Source: Micropruina glycogenica (GTDB lineage: Bacteria > Actinomycetota > Actinomycetes > Propionibacteriales > Propionibacteriaceae). From it: a stretch of 64,000 nt of DNA. Position numbers and translations under genes: made by a program. Location: NCBI RefSeq assembly GCF_039524395.1, contig NZ_BAAAGO010000044.1; one strand, written 5' to 3'. Under the pieces are notes generated by a model. That model did no database searches, was not told where the DNA came from, and saw only the letters and a list, made by a program, of their open reading frames with translations. Numbering within the stretch: position 1 is the stretch's first letter; each line of letters opens with the position of its first letter. Below are positions 54,883 to 62,054 of the stretch, piece by piece.

Positions 54883-55455
54883 TCACCGCCCGCGCCAGAG
54901 TTGGTGTGCCGCCTCCGATGCGAAGCTGGGCACTCCGCACTTCGCGAGGTGCTCCAACAACACAACCGTGGTGATCGCCGGTCGCTTGGTTGCTGCAGCC
55001 TGGCGATGCAGTGATGCCATCGTGAGATCGGGCTCGAGGTCGAGTTGATTGAGCAGGAAGTCGTCGGGATGCTGCACCTCAAGGCCGACAGATCCGAGCA
55101 CGTCGGACGGGAAGTCGCGGAGATTGGCTGTCACGATCATGTCGGCACGTCCACGCAAGGCCGCGGCAACCACGTGGCGGTCGTCGGCGTCCGGGAGAGT
55201 GATGCCGGACTCCAGCGGCTCCCACCCCGTCACGCAGGCGTCGTCAAAGCCGGCCTGCATCGCGTCGCCACGAGCCCTGGCTGGGCCGCCAGCCAGGTTT
55301 GGATGGATCGCCTCGATCGCCTCGACCATCTCGTCCAGAACCCGAACACTCCACAACGGTCTGTACAGGTCGGCCTCCGCGAGCCGGAGCAGCGTGTCGG
55401 CCAGCGCAATGGGGACCAAGACACACGCGTCGAGGAATGCGCTGAACCGGGCCAC
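54883..55455 (-). CDS. PIN-domain toxin
   Basis: A 190-aa PIN-domain ribonuclease-type toxin. The acidic residues are visible: Asp9 in FLDACVLVP, a Glu in RVLDEMVEAI, Asp in LPDADDRHVVAAA and the ANLRDFPSD strand. The C-terminal 60 residues (MASLHRQAAATKRPAIT onwards) are an extension seen in the longer PIN_3-type members. The start is 3 bases after the upstream HTH gene, which is its likely antitoxin. First gene inside the left end of the element. Confidence 0.85.
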   Translation of the reverse strand: MARFSAFLDACVLVPIALADTLLRLAEADLYRPLWSVRVLDEMVEAIEAIHPNLAGGPARARGDAMQAGFDDACVTGWEPLESGITLPDADDRHVVAAALRGRADMIVTANLRDFPSDVLGSVGLEVQHPDDFLLNQLDLEPDLTMASLHRQAAATKRPAITTVVLLEHLAKCGVPSFASEAAHQLWRGR

Positions 55456-55458
55456 GAC

Positions 55459-55959
55459 TCAGCCAGCTTGGCGCGTGCGAGCAGCTTGAAGCGCCTCGGC
55501 GTAGTCGGGTACCTCCTCGTAAAGACCGGCCGCGGCGGCCTGTTCTGTGAGCTCGTCGAGCGTCGCTCGCCGGCTGGCACGCTTACGTCGCTGGTAGTCC
55601 AGGACGTCATCCAACCTCACTCGCCGGTGCCGACCAGATGCCGGGCGCTCAAACGAGATCTCGCCTTGGTCGAGCAGCTTGACCAGTGTTGGCCGGCTGA
55701 TACCGAGGAAGTTGGCTGCTTCCTGGGTGGTGAGTTGCTGGTCGAGCGGCGCAATCGTGATCGCCTTGCCCGCCCTCATCGAAGCCACGACTTTCACCAG
55801 CACCTTGTAGGCCTCCATGGGGAGCGGGACCGTCTGGCCGTCCGGGCCCAGCAATGCGGCTGGCTCGCTGACGTGCTCGAGAAAGCGCGAGAGATCCAGC
55901 ATCGCCTCCATGTCGGCAGGCGGCAGGACCGTCGTCGATTCACTTGCCTGGGTGCTCAT
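55459..55959 (-). CDS. HTH (excisionase-type) antitoxin for the PIN toxin
   Basis: A 166-aa protein. A MerR/excisionase-like helix-turn-helix runs from TTQEAANFLGISRPTLVKLL to GRHRRVRLDDVLDYQRRK, and the C-terminus (RATLDELTEQAAAAGLYEEV) is helical and probably wraps the toxin. The ATG at 55959 has GGAG and a TACACT box nearby. Adjacent to the PIN gene, it fits an antitoxin and autorepressor. A role as excision factor of the element is possible but less likely. Confidence 0.8.
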   Translation of the reverse strand: MSTQASESTTVLPPADMEAMLDLSRFLEHVSEPAALLGPDGQTVPLPMEAYKVLVKVVASMRAGKAITIAPLDQQLTTQEAANFLGISRPTLVKLLDQGEISFERPASGRHRRVRLDDVLDYQRRKRASRRATLDELTEQAAAAGLYEEVPDYAEALQAARTRQAG

Positions 55960-56002
55960 GACTCCAGTGTAGACGAAATCGAAATATTCGAAAGGTCCGG
56001 GC

Positions 56003-56290
56003 TCAAGACTCAGTGTCGAGTGGCCGGACCCTCGGCCGGCCCGCCGAGCGTTCGGCAGCCAGATCGTGGGCCGACTGCATCGCGAGCCAGGCTCGGGCGG
56101 TGCCAACGCCGGCCGCCTCCAGCCGCAATGCCAGGATCGGGCTCACCCTGGTTGAACCGGCCAGCACCCTCCGCAAGGACCACCTTGAGACGCCCAGCCG
56201 CGACGCCGCCTCGCCGACGCTGAGCCCGAGGTCGGCGAGGACGTCCTCGCGCAGGATCTCCCCTGGATGCACTGGATGAATCAACGCCAT
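56003..56290 (-). CDS. HigA-like antitoxin without a HigB partner
   Basis: A 95-aa XRE-type helix-turn-helix protein of the HigA (VapI) family: HPVHPGEILREDVLADLGLS, then SVGEAASRLGVSRWSLRRVL. In complete modules a HigB toxin gene precedes it. Here no HigB-like frame is found in the 430 bp upstream or downstream. It may be a leftover or act as a regulator within the element. Confidence 0.82.
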   Translation of the reverse strand: MALIHPVHPGEILREDVLADLGLSVGEAASRLGVSRWSLRRVLAGSTRVSPILALRLEAAGVGTARAWLAMQSAHDLAAERSAGRPRVRPLDTES

Positions 56291-56723
56291 GAGGTTAAGC
56301 CGCCTCTTCGAGTCGCCCAATCACCGCACCCTACCCATCGCGACACTCACGACCCCGACCAACCTCTCAACCAGCCGCTTCGTCAGCCTCTGACCCACAA
56401 CCACCGAAAGCTCGCTCTTCCCGCAACACGACCTCTCATCTCAGAACACACCTACTGCACCAAGGAACGGGTCGAAACTGCCTGTCGGAGTTCGGATGTG
56501 CAGGCGTCTGCCGGTAACTGCCAGGTCTCGTGGACGCGATGGGACGTGCGACCAGACTGGGATGCGACGGCTCTCTTGCGGCTCTAGGACTTGTCCCCGA
56601 GGAGCGTCTTGGTTGTGCCGACGCGCACACCCGTCCAAGACGATGACACCAAGTAGCCGGGGGTGGCCGGTGGCCCAGGGAATCACCTGCGGGGGCGACC
56701 GGGCTGGTCTAGCGTCAGGGTTC
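56291..56723. other. Gene-free stretch
   Basis: I see no coding frame with plausible start, codon bias or homology in these 433 bp. Base composition is lower in G+C than the surroundings from 56320 to 56500. TAGCGT at 56710-56715 may serve the lipoprotein gene. A lost HigB toxin would have lain here, but no fragment of it is visible. Confidence 0.5.
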
Positions 56724-57647
56724 ATGAGGCGTACCCCGAGAATCCTGATCTCAGCCGCTGCTGCAGTCTTGGTCGTCGGATGCACCAGCCCTGCTCCCAG
56801 GCCGTCGCCGTCGCCGCCGCCGACGACCACCACAGAGGTCGGTGGCTTCGGGTCCGTTATGGAGCTCAAGGATGCCGTTGTGAGGCTCGGCTATGACTGC
56901 GACGACTGGCAACAAGACAACGACGTCGAGACGGCCAGCGAGTCGGGTCGCTGCTCGAGCAGCGATAGCTTCGCCATCTACTCCTCGCGATCCGCGGTCG
57001 ACGCGATGTCGGGTGGCTACGACGAGACCGCTAAAGACGGCAGCCTGGACGGAACCAGCCTTCTCTACGGTGTGAACTGGACAGTCCTGCTGCCAATCGA
57101 TGAGGCAGACACTGTCCAGGCGGGACTCGGTGGCTCCAGGAAGGATCCCCCCAGCGCAGAGTCGATGCCGGAAGACCGGCACTCGGCGAACGAGATGAAG
57201 TACCTCAAAGCGGAAGATGCAACTGATCTGGACGACATGGAGAGCTCGATCGAGGAGGGCCATGACATGTGCGCCCAGCTCAAGAAGAAGAAGTCGACCA
57301 CCAGCCGCGCGCTGATGCTCGATGAAGAGCTCGACAACTACCTGGACGACTACAACAACGCCGTGAAGTACCTATGTCCGAAATACGCGCCGGCGCTGAA
57401 GCTCGCAAAGCGGGGGTTCACCGACGGTGAGTACGACATCGGCTCGAAGAGTGGAGACCTGCGGCCCGGAACCTACCGGAGCGAGAAGCGCATCAGCGAC
57501 TGCTATTGGGTACGACTGACAAAGCACGGCTCGATCATCGACAATGACTTCATCAGCTACGCTCCGGCTGGCGCGAGGGTCACCATCCGATCGAGCGACG
57601 GTGGCTTCGAGTCCAACGGGTGCGGCATCTGGCTACCTGTGGGATAG
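56724..57647 (+). CDS. Lipoprotein of unknown function
   Basis: A 307-aa lipoprotein with lipobox VVGC (Cys20), a Pro/Ser/Thr linker (PRPSPSPPPTTTT) and an acidic globular part. Its last 80 residues, from GFTDGEYDIGSKSGDLRPGT to SNGCGIW, resemble the small beta domain with DVxPGTYRS and CYWxRL found in many actinobacterial surface proteins. The middle has an acidic, Lys-rich helical part (DDMESSIEEGHDMCAQLKKK). The function is unknown. The only exported cargo of the element. Confidence 0.75.
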   Translation: MRRTPRILISAAAAVLVVGCTSPAPRPSPSPPPTTTTEVGGFGSVMELKDAVVRLGYDCDDWQQDNDVETASESGRCSSSDSFAIYSSRSAVDAMSGGYDETAKDGSLDGTSLLYGVNWTVLLPIDEADTVQAGLGGSRKDPPSAESMPEDRHSANEMKYLKAEDATDLDDMESSIEEGHDMCAQLKKKKSTTSRALMLDEELDNYLDDYNNAVKYLCPKYAPALKLAKRGFTDGEYDIGSKSGDLRPGTYRSEKRISDCYWVRLTKHGSIIDNDFISYAPAGARVTIRSSDGGFESNGCGIWLPVG

Positions 57648-57712
57648 CGCAGCCAAGCTCGGCTCGACCTTCGGGACCGACCGCGAAGACGTGCGAGTGC
57701 GCGCAGCGACGC

Positions 57713-57731
57713 GATACCAGGTTGGTATCAT
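57713..57731. promoter_or_regulatory. Operator overlapping the -10 of the RHH-Doc operon
   Basis: GATACC-AGGTT-GGTATC (57713-57729) is a perfect 6-bp-arm palindrome. Its right arm is part of TATCAT (57726-57731), which lies exactly 6 nt before the antitoxin ATG and is the likely -10 of a leaderless transcript. Occupancy would block transcription, as in other antitoxin autoregulation. Confidence 0.7.
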
Positions 57732-57737
57732 GGGTCT

Positions 57738-57941
57738 ATGGCGATGACCTTGCGACTGACGCCCGACGATGAGCACGCCCTCGCCCTTCTCGCGGAGGCA
57801 GACGGCGTGAGCAAGCAGGAAGCGACCGTCCGTGCGATCCACGAGGCCGCGTCGCGCCGACTCCGGCAGGACAAGATCCGCACCCTCTCCGCTGGCGCCC
57901 GAGAGCGGTACGCCGACCTGCTGGCCCGCCTGGGCAAGTGA
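57738..57941 (+). CDS. Ribbon-helix-helix antitoxin
   Basis: A 67-aa protein with an N-terminal ribbon-helix-helix (MTLRLTPDDEHALALLAEADGVSKQEATVRAI, cited in part) that binds DNA, and a C-terminal helical tail that should mask the toxin. It overlaps the Doc gene by 4 nt. TATCAT 6 nt upstream suits a leaderless start at this ATG. It should repress its own operon with Doc. Confidence 0.83.
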   Translation: MAMTLRLTPDDEHALALLAEADGVSKQEATVRAIHEAASRRLRQDKIRTLSAGARERYADLLARLGK

Positions 57942-58300
57942 TCGAGTACCTCACGCTGGAAGACGTCCTGGCGCTCATCGACGACCTGAAGGTCGGTCCG
58001 ATCCGGGAAGTCGGGTCGCTTGACTCGGCCGTGCACCGACCGCAGGCCACGGTGTTCGGCCTGGACGCCTATCCCAGGATCGACCAGAAGGCCGCCGTTC
58101 TCATGGAGTCACTGGTCCGGAACCACGCCCTGATCGACGGCAACAAGCGGATCGGCTGGCTCGCGATCGTCGTGTTCTACGGACTCAACAACGTCGATCT
58201 GGACGCACCCGAAGACGACGCCTACGACCTGGTCATCGCTATCGCGAGTGGCGCCATCGCCTATGAGGCTGCAGCCGCGCTCCTGGGGGGATGGCACTAA
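57938..58300 (+). CDS. Doc-type (Fic fold) toxin
   Basis: A 120-aa Fic-fold toxin. The active motif HALIDGNKRIGW follows the HxFx(D/N)xNKR rule with Leu for Phe, as in many actinobacterial Doc proteins. Doc kinases phosphorylate elongation factor Tu and stop translation; other Fic proteins add AMP. The short length and the RHH antitoxin point to Doc. GTG start inside the antitoxin stop. Confidence 0.88.
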   Translation: MIEYLTLEDVLALIDDLKVGPIREVGSLDSAVHRPQATVFGLDAYPRIDQKAAVLMESLVRNHALIDGNKRIGWLAIVVFYGLNNVDLDAPEDDAYDLVIAIASGAIAYEAAAALLGGWH

Positions 58301-58489
58301 CCCACGCGGCACGAATGCAGGCAGACACCGAGCAAGGCTCGGCCATCGTCCGAACGCCGCTCGGAGTCTCCTCGAACGGGGACTCTGCGAGTCTCGCCGG
58401 CAATTTCAGAGCAGCTGGATGTGGAGCACACCTCTGGCATGCATCTCGGCGCCGAATATCGTTGGCACGATGAGCGGGAGCCGATCTCC

Positions 58490-59422
58490 TCAAGAGATGG
58501 GGATGGAGGCCCAGTCGCTCTCGAAGAGCTTCACCTTGCCATTCGCTGACCACAGCTGCAGAGAGAACAACCTCCAGTACCTCGCCCACAGGTCATCGTG
58601 CGGGGCCAGGTAGGTGATGTCCAGGCCAAGGCCTCGGGCGGTCTCGTGGGAGATCATCTGTCCGTGGGAGTGCCACTTGTCGGTGTCGCTAAGGTTCTTG
58701 GCGATTTCGGCCGCTTGGTCGGTGTCCTTGATCATTGATTGGCCGAGCAGGGCCTCGGCAATGGATCGGGATCGTTTGGTCATCCGCTCGAGCTTACGGA
58801 CGGTGGCCGGCTCCATCTTGCTGAGCATGAGTCGAGCCACCGGGTCGTTGGGGTCCTCTTTGAGCCGGTCGGCATGCAGGTGGAACGCGTCCAAGTAGCT
58901 CTGCGCGGAGAGGGTTTGCAGGTGGCCGTTGGAGTCGGCCAGATCTACCTGGGGGTCAATGGCACCGAGTTCGGATGTATCGGACATCACGATGGTGTTG
59001 GCCCCTAGGGCGATGAGCGTAGCCGCGCTTTTTGCGTAGTCGGGCACGATGACTCGCACAGGTGCGCTGCCAGCACGTTTTCGGATGAGGAGAATGAGCT
59101 TTTCGGCAGCGTCGATGTCGCCCCCTGGTGAGTTCAGCAGCAGGTCGATCGGGGTGCCGGGCGTGATGTTGTGCAGTAGGTCGACCATGGCGACGACGTC
59201 GGTGCGCTCGATCTGTAGGTCAGCCACGACGTAGCAAATCAGGGTCGTCGACGTGACCTTCTCGATCTCTCTGATGAGACTCTGCCGGGCATAGCGATTG
59301 GCGTTCATCGCCTCGAACATCGGAGTCCGCGTCGGTCCTTTCGGCGCTGGGGTGGGCTCGGGCAGTGGCGGTGTTGGAACGAATCCGAGCTGGTCCTCGG
59401 GCTCGGTGTGAGGGTGGGTCAT
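58490..59422 (-). CDS. Clp/SppA-fold serine protease (SDH family) in the Ubl operon
   Basis: A 310-aa ClpP/crotonase-fold peptidase of the SDH (serine dehydrogenase proteinase) family. LLLNSPGGDIDAAEKLILL (95-113) forms the oxyanion-hole strand, Ser132 in DYAKSAATLIALGAN is the nucleophile and ELGAIDPQV (151-159) follows as in SppA. No signal peptide or membrane helix, so it acts in the cytosol. An N-terminal Pro-rich tail (residues 14-34) may bind a partner. The ATG overlaps the upstream small gene by 4 nt; it is last in the Ubl operon. It may degrade tagged proteins (inference). Confidence 0.8.
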   Translation of the reverse strand: MTHPHTEPEDQLGFVPTPPLPEPTPAPKGPTRTPMFEAMNANRYARQSLIREIEKVTSTTLICYVVADLQIERTDVVAMVDLLHNITPGTPIDLLLNSPGGDIDAAEKLILLIRKRAGSAPVRVIVPDYAKSAATLIALGANTIVMSDTSELGAIDPQVDLADSNGHLQTLSAQSYLDAFHLHADRLKEDPNDPVARLMLSKMEPATVRKLERMTKRSRSIAEALLGQSMIKDTDQAAEIAKNLSDTDKWHSHGQMISHETARGLGLDITYLAPHDDLWARYWRLFSLQLWSANGKVKLFESDWASIPIS

Positions 59423-59754
59423 CGGTGATCCGTTCGTTCGATCCAGCGTACGTAGCCGTCGCGTACAACATAGTGACAGTGGCCGACGGAACTGCGCTCG
59501 TCGACGCTGGGATAGAGGGTGAGCGGATAGCGGTCGGCGATGCGCCAGAGCGGTCGGTTCCCTCGGTCCAGATTGAGCATCACTCGATGCCCCCGGTCGC
59601 AGGGGCAGTCGAAGATGAGCCATTTGGGTCGGCCCGCGCTTTCCACGACCACAGCGCGGCGGACGGGTAGCCGGACGGGAATGTCGGCGGCCGAGGACGT
59701 GCTCAGGTCGGCCTTCCAGCGGCGCCAGTATCGGATGCTCTTCAGGATGCCCAA
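59419..59754 (-). CDS. Small Cys/His protein (DUF6527-like) of the Ubl operon
   Basis: A 111-aa protein with a probable zinc site: CPC at 50-52 followed by His56 (FDCPCDRGHRVML) and His92-Cys93-His94 (VGHCHYVVRDGYVRW). This matches the look of DUF6527, a family I recall as frequently encoded beside bacterial ubiquitin-like operons. It overlaps the JAB-E1 gene by 13 nt and the protease gene by 4 nt, so it is translated with them. An adaptor or ligase-like role is possible, with no direct evidence. Confidence 0.72.
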   Translation of the reverse strand: MGILKSIRYWRRWKADLSTSSAADIPVRLPVRRAVVVESAGRPKWLIFDCPCDRGHRVMLNLDRGNRPLWRIADRYPLTLYPSVDERSSVGHCHYVVRDGYVRWIERTDHR

Positions 59755-61118
59755 TTCAACCCCAGGAACATGTCGTCGTCGGTGCCAACTCGGCGAGTAG
59801 CCGGGTCACAGTAATGCCCTTCGTGCGACGCCCCGATGTTGCCGCGGATGGTGCGGTCGTGGATGAAGAGGATCAGCTCGGACGGGGTGGGGGTGTCGCC
59901 GTAGCCGACCAGCCGCTCCAGTAGCTCACTGACAGCAGTGGCCGCGACGAGGGTGGTGAAGGTGACCACGGCGGGCTCGACACCTGGCAGCGCTGGTGCA
60001 TAACCCTCCTTCTCGAGCCGCTTCTGCTCGTTCGCGGACCGGGTCTCGGCCTCTGCGACAGCGAGGTCGATGCGGTCGCGGCAGATCAGACAGGCGCTGC
60101 TCGGGTACAGGGTCGTCACCCTTCCGAATACGCCAGTGATGATGCCCTGTTGGTCGGCGGGGATCTGCACGCCGCAGTCGATGACCGGGATCAGGTAGTA
60201 GTACGGCAACCGCGACAGCCGCAGACGGCCGGCGTTGTCGTCGGTACAGCCGAAGACCAAGTCCGCGCCGACCATGGTACGTGCGACGGTCTCGGTGAGA
60301 ATCGACCCTTGGACGCGCGTGGTGCGGACTCCACGGGCGATGCGTTCGAGGTGATCACCGAGGACGTCCACCTTCGGGCGACCGACGTCGGCAGGCGTGG
60401 AGCCGTAGACGCGCGTCGTGTTGGAGTCGGAGAGGATGTCCGGGTCGATGAGGATGAACGAGCGAACTCCGAGCCGGGCGAGCTGTTCGGCGACGGCGGA
60501 ACCGGTGCCTCCGGCGCCAATCACGGCGACGGTAAGTTCGCTGATGGCGGTTTGGATCCCGTCGCCGAAGGCACGGATGTTCCGGTCGAACAGGGATCGG
60601 TCGGTGCCGGCGTCTGTGTCGAAGGCCGGACGAAAGATCCAGCGCTCGCCGATGACGGACAACCGCGCGATCGGCGTGTTGATCCGCCCGATGAGCTCGC
60701 CGGTGAAGGTGAGAGTGCCGTTGTCGTGGCTGACGACGAGGTAGCCGTACTGGTCGGTCTCGGTGCGGTCACGGAACAGCGGTTCGAGCTGCTCGTTGAC
60801 GACGCGGTCGTGGCGACTCGGGCGGGGAATCGCCTGCTCACCGGGGTGGCTGTGCACCCAAATTGCGATCCTCCCGCGCTGCTGAGCGGTCTTGAGCGCG
60901 TGGACATAGCCGTCCGAGGTGATCTGAAGTGCCTGGTGGGTGCGAATCTCGTAGGCATCCTCGGGAACGGCCACAAGCTCGTCGCCCAGGAGGATGACGT
61001 CGCTGCCATCGATGGTGGTGTAACGCACGAGTAGCACGGCGCCGGTTTCAACTGGGCTAGTAGCCATCGCCACCAGGCCGTCATGCAGCGGGCCTGTAAG
61101 GCGCAGGGTGGCGGTCAT
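59742..61118 (-). CDS. JAB deubiquitinase-E1 activating enzyme fusion
   Basis: A 458-aa fusion. Residues 1-165: JAB/JAMM metallopeptidase with Glu24 (VETGAVLLV), His89 and His91 (WVHSHP), Ser101 and Asp104 (PSRHD), so the zinc site is complete. Residues about 190-410: ThiF/E1 adenylation domain with the ATP loop GAGGTGS (201-207), IDPD (224-227), Asn233/Arg236 and CTDD (291-294). Cysteines in the domain are C291, C315, C343, C346; none stands in the loop before PGVEPAVVTF where many E1s carry the nucleophile. It would activate the Ubl C-terminus and also trim or remove it. It overlaps E2 and the small Cys/His gene. Confidence 0.9.
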   Translation of the reverse strand: MTATLRLTGPLHDGLVAMATSPVETGAVLLVRYTTIDGSDVILLGDELVAVPEDAYEIRTHQALQITSDGYVHALKTAQQRGRIAIWVHSHPGEQAIPRPSRHDRVVNEQLEPLFRDRTETDQYGYLVVSHDNGTLTFTGELIGRINTPIARLSVIGERWIFRPAFDTDAGTDRSLFDRNIRAFGDGIQTAISELTVAVIGAGGTGSAVAEQLARLGVRSFILIDPDILSDSNTTRVYGSTPADVGRPKVDVLGDHLERIARGVRTTRVQGSILTETVARTMVGADLVFGCTDDNAGRLRLSRLPYYYLIPVIDCGVQIPADQQGIITGVFGRVTTLYPSSACLICRDRIDLAVAEAETRSANEQKRLEKEGYAPALPGVEPAVVTFTTLVAATAVSELLERLVGYGDTPTPSELILFIHDRTIRGNIGASHEGHYCDPATRRVGTDDDMFLGLNWAS

Positions 61119-61498
61119 GCGGCAGCGCTCCCCAGCTCAGTGCGCAGGAGGCGCACGTAACTCTCCAGCCCGTCGATTCCGGACCGCCAGGCTGTCGGAT
61201 CAAGGTGTCGCGACCAACGCTGCCAGCTGCGGCCGTCGTGGGTCTCGATGACCTCCGTGGCGGGGATCCCGCCGCCGCCCACCGGCGCCAGGTGGGGGAT
61301 GATCCACCACATGTCGGGCGGGGTATCGGGGTAGCTGGCGGAAAGACGGAACAACACACAGGCCACATCCGCGTTCAGGCCGAGCGGCAGCGGGAAGCCG
61401 ATCAACTCGACGTTCAGCATGCCGGTGCCGTCGTCGAAGACCCGGTAGTTGATGCCGGACCGGTCGAGGAATTCGCGGTCCGGCTCGGGCAGCTTCAC
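61115..61498 (-). CDS. E2-like protein (Prok-E2_E type) without catalytic Cys
   Basis: A 127-aa E2/UBC-fold protein. SASYPDTPPDMWWIIP (53-68) is the E2 YPxxPP strand-loop. After it comes HDGRSWQRWSRH (87-98) and WRSGIDGLESYVRLL. The only Cys is Cys47 in the buried strand ADVACVLFRL, so the usual catalytic Cys is missing. Ser91, Ser96 and His98 lie where the active site is expected. It overlaps the Ubl gene (ATGA) and the JAB-E1 gene (ATGA). It should take Ubl from the E1, perhaps as an oxyester on serine (inference). Confidence 0.82.
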   Translation of the reverse strand: MKLPEPDREFLDRSGINYRVFDDGTGMLNVELIGFPLPLGLNADVACVLFRLSASYPDTPPDMWWIIPHLAPVGGGGIPATEVIETHDGRSWQRWSRHLDPTAWRSGIDGLESYVRLLRTELGSAAA

Positions 61499-61959
61499 GA
61501 CGCCCGCCCAGGGTTGATGCGACCGGGGGCGGTGAAGAAGCGCACCCCATCCTTAAGACGAACGACGTCCTCGTCCTGGACCTTGACGTCGCGCTTGTCG
61601 GGCACGTCAAGCCACAGGTCGCGGTCGGCAGGAACATCGGGGCTGGGCACAGCGCGCAGCTCGACGCCGGTCATCTTGTGCTTGTAGACCTCGTACTCGA
61701 CGCGGTCGATGCGGATGGTAATCGCGTCGATTTCGGTGAAGAACCGCATCCCGTCGACGACGTCGAGGGTGCCGGCCGCGTCGAGTTCCTGATCCTGCTC
61801 GTCCTCTATATCAAGCCAGAGGTCCTTGTCGGCCGGGACCGGCGGGCGACGCAGGCCACGCAGAGTCGCGACGGGGGTGCGCCCCGACGTGGTCTCGTAC
61901 GACTCGCCGTCGATGTAGATGGTGATCTTCTTCGCGTGGGCTTCAGCCTGTGCGGTCAT
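61495..61959 (-). CDS. Tandem ubiquitin-like (multi-ubiquitin) protein
   Basis: A 154-aa protein of two beta-grasp repeats, about residues 10-76 and 79-145. Each has a VPADxDLWLD core (42-50 and 110-118) and a VDGMRFFTE / KDGVRFFTA end. After the second repeat, PGRINPGRAS ends the chain, so Gly151 would be the reactive end after removal of three residues by the JAB domain. It is the first gene of the Ubl operon, behind TAGGAG. This is the Multi_ubiq type of prokaryotic Ubl. Confidence 0.88.
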   Translation of the reverse strand: MTAQAEAHAKKITIYIDGESYETTSGRTPVATLRGLRRPPVPADKDLWLDIEDEQDQELDAAGTLDVVDGMRFFTEIDAITIRIDRVEYEVYKHKMTGVELRAVPSPDVPADRDLWLDVPDKRDVKVQDEDVVRLKDGVRFFTAPGRINPGRAS

Positions 61960-61987
61960 GGTCCTACTCCTAACTGTTGTGGTTCAT

Positions 61988-62003
61988 TGATACCATGATA
62001 CCA
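61988..62003 (-). promoter_or_regulatory. Promoter and direct-repeat operator of the Ubl operon
   Basis: TGATACCATGATACCA contains two GATACCA units 7 bp apart. On the minus strand this gives TATCAT (62000-61995) as a possible -10 with about 28 nt to the ATG. CCATGATACCA within it is identical to the reverse complement of the site before the RHH-Doc genes (57723-57733). Confidence 0.6.
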
Positions 62004-62054
62004 CGCCACCAAGATATATGGATAATTCGTGCATGTGGTGGCACACTGGGTGGC

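Noticed and set aside
55459..55959. Excisionase of the element
   Set aside because: The HTH type would fit, but the gene directly precedes a PIN toxin and has a long helical tail, as antitoxins do; it lies far from the integrase.
56291..56723. HigB toxin gene partner for the HigA-like antitoxin
   Set aside because: No frame in this stretch, on either strand, has the HigB sequence pattern or a sensible start.
59742..61118. MoeB/ThiF for molybdopterin or thiamine synthesis
   Set aside because: The JAB fusion, the Ubl and E2-like neighbours and the absence of moa/thi genes point to Ubl activation instead.
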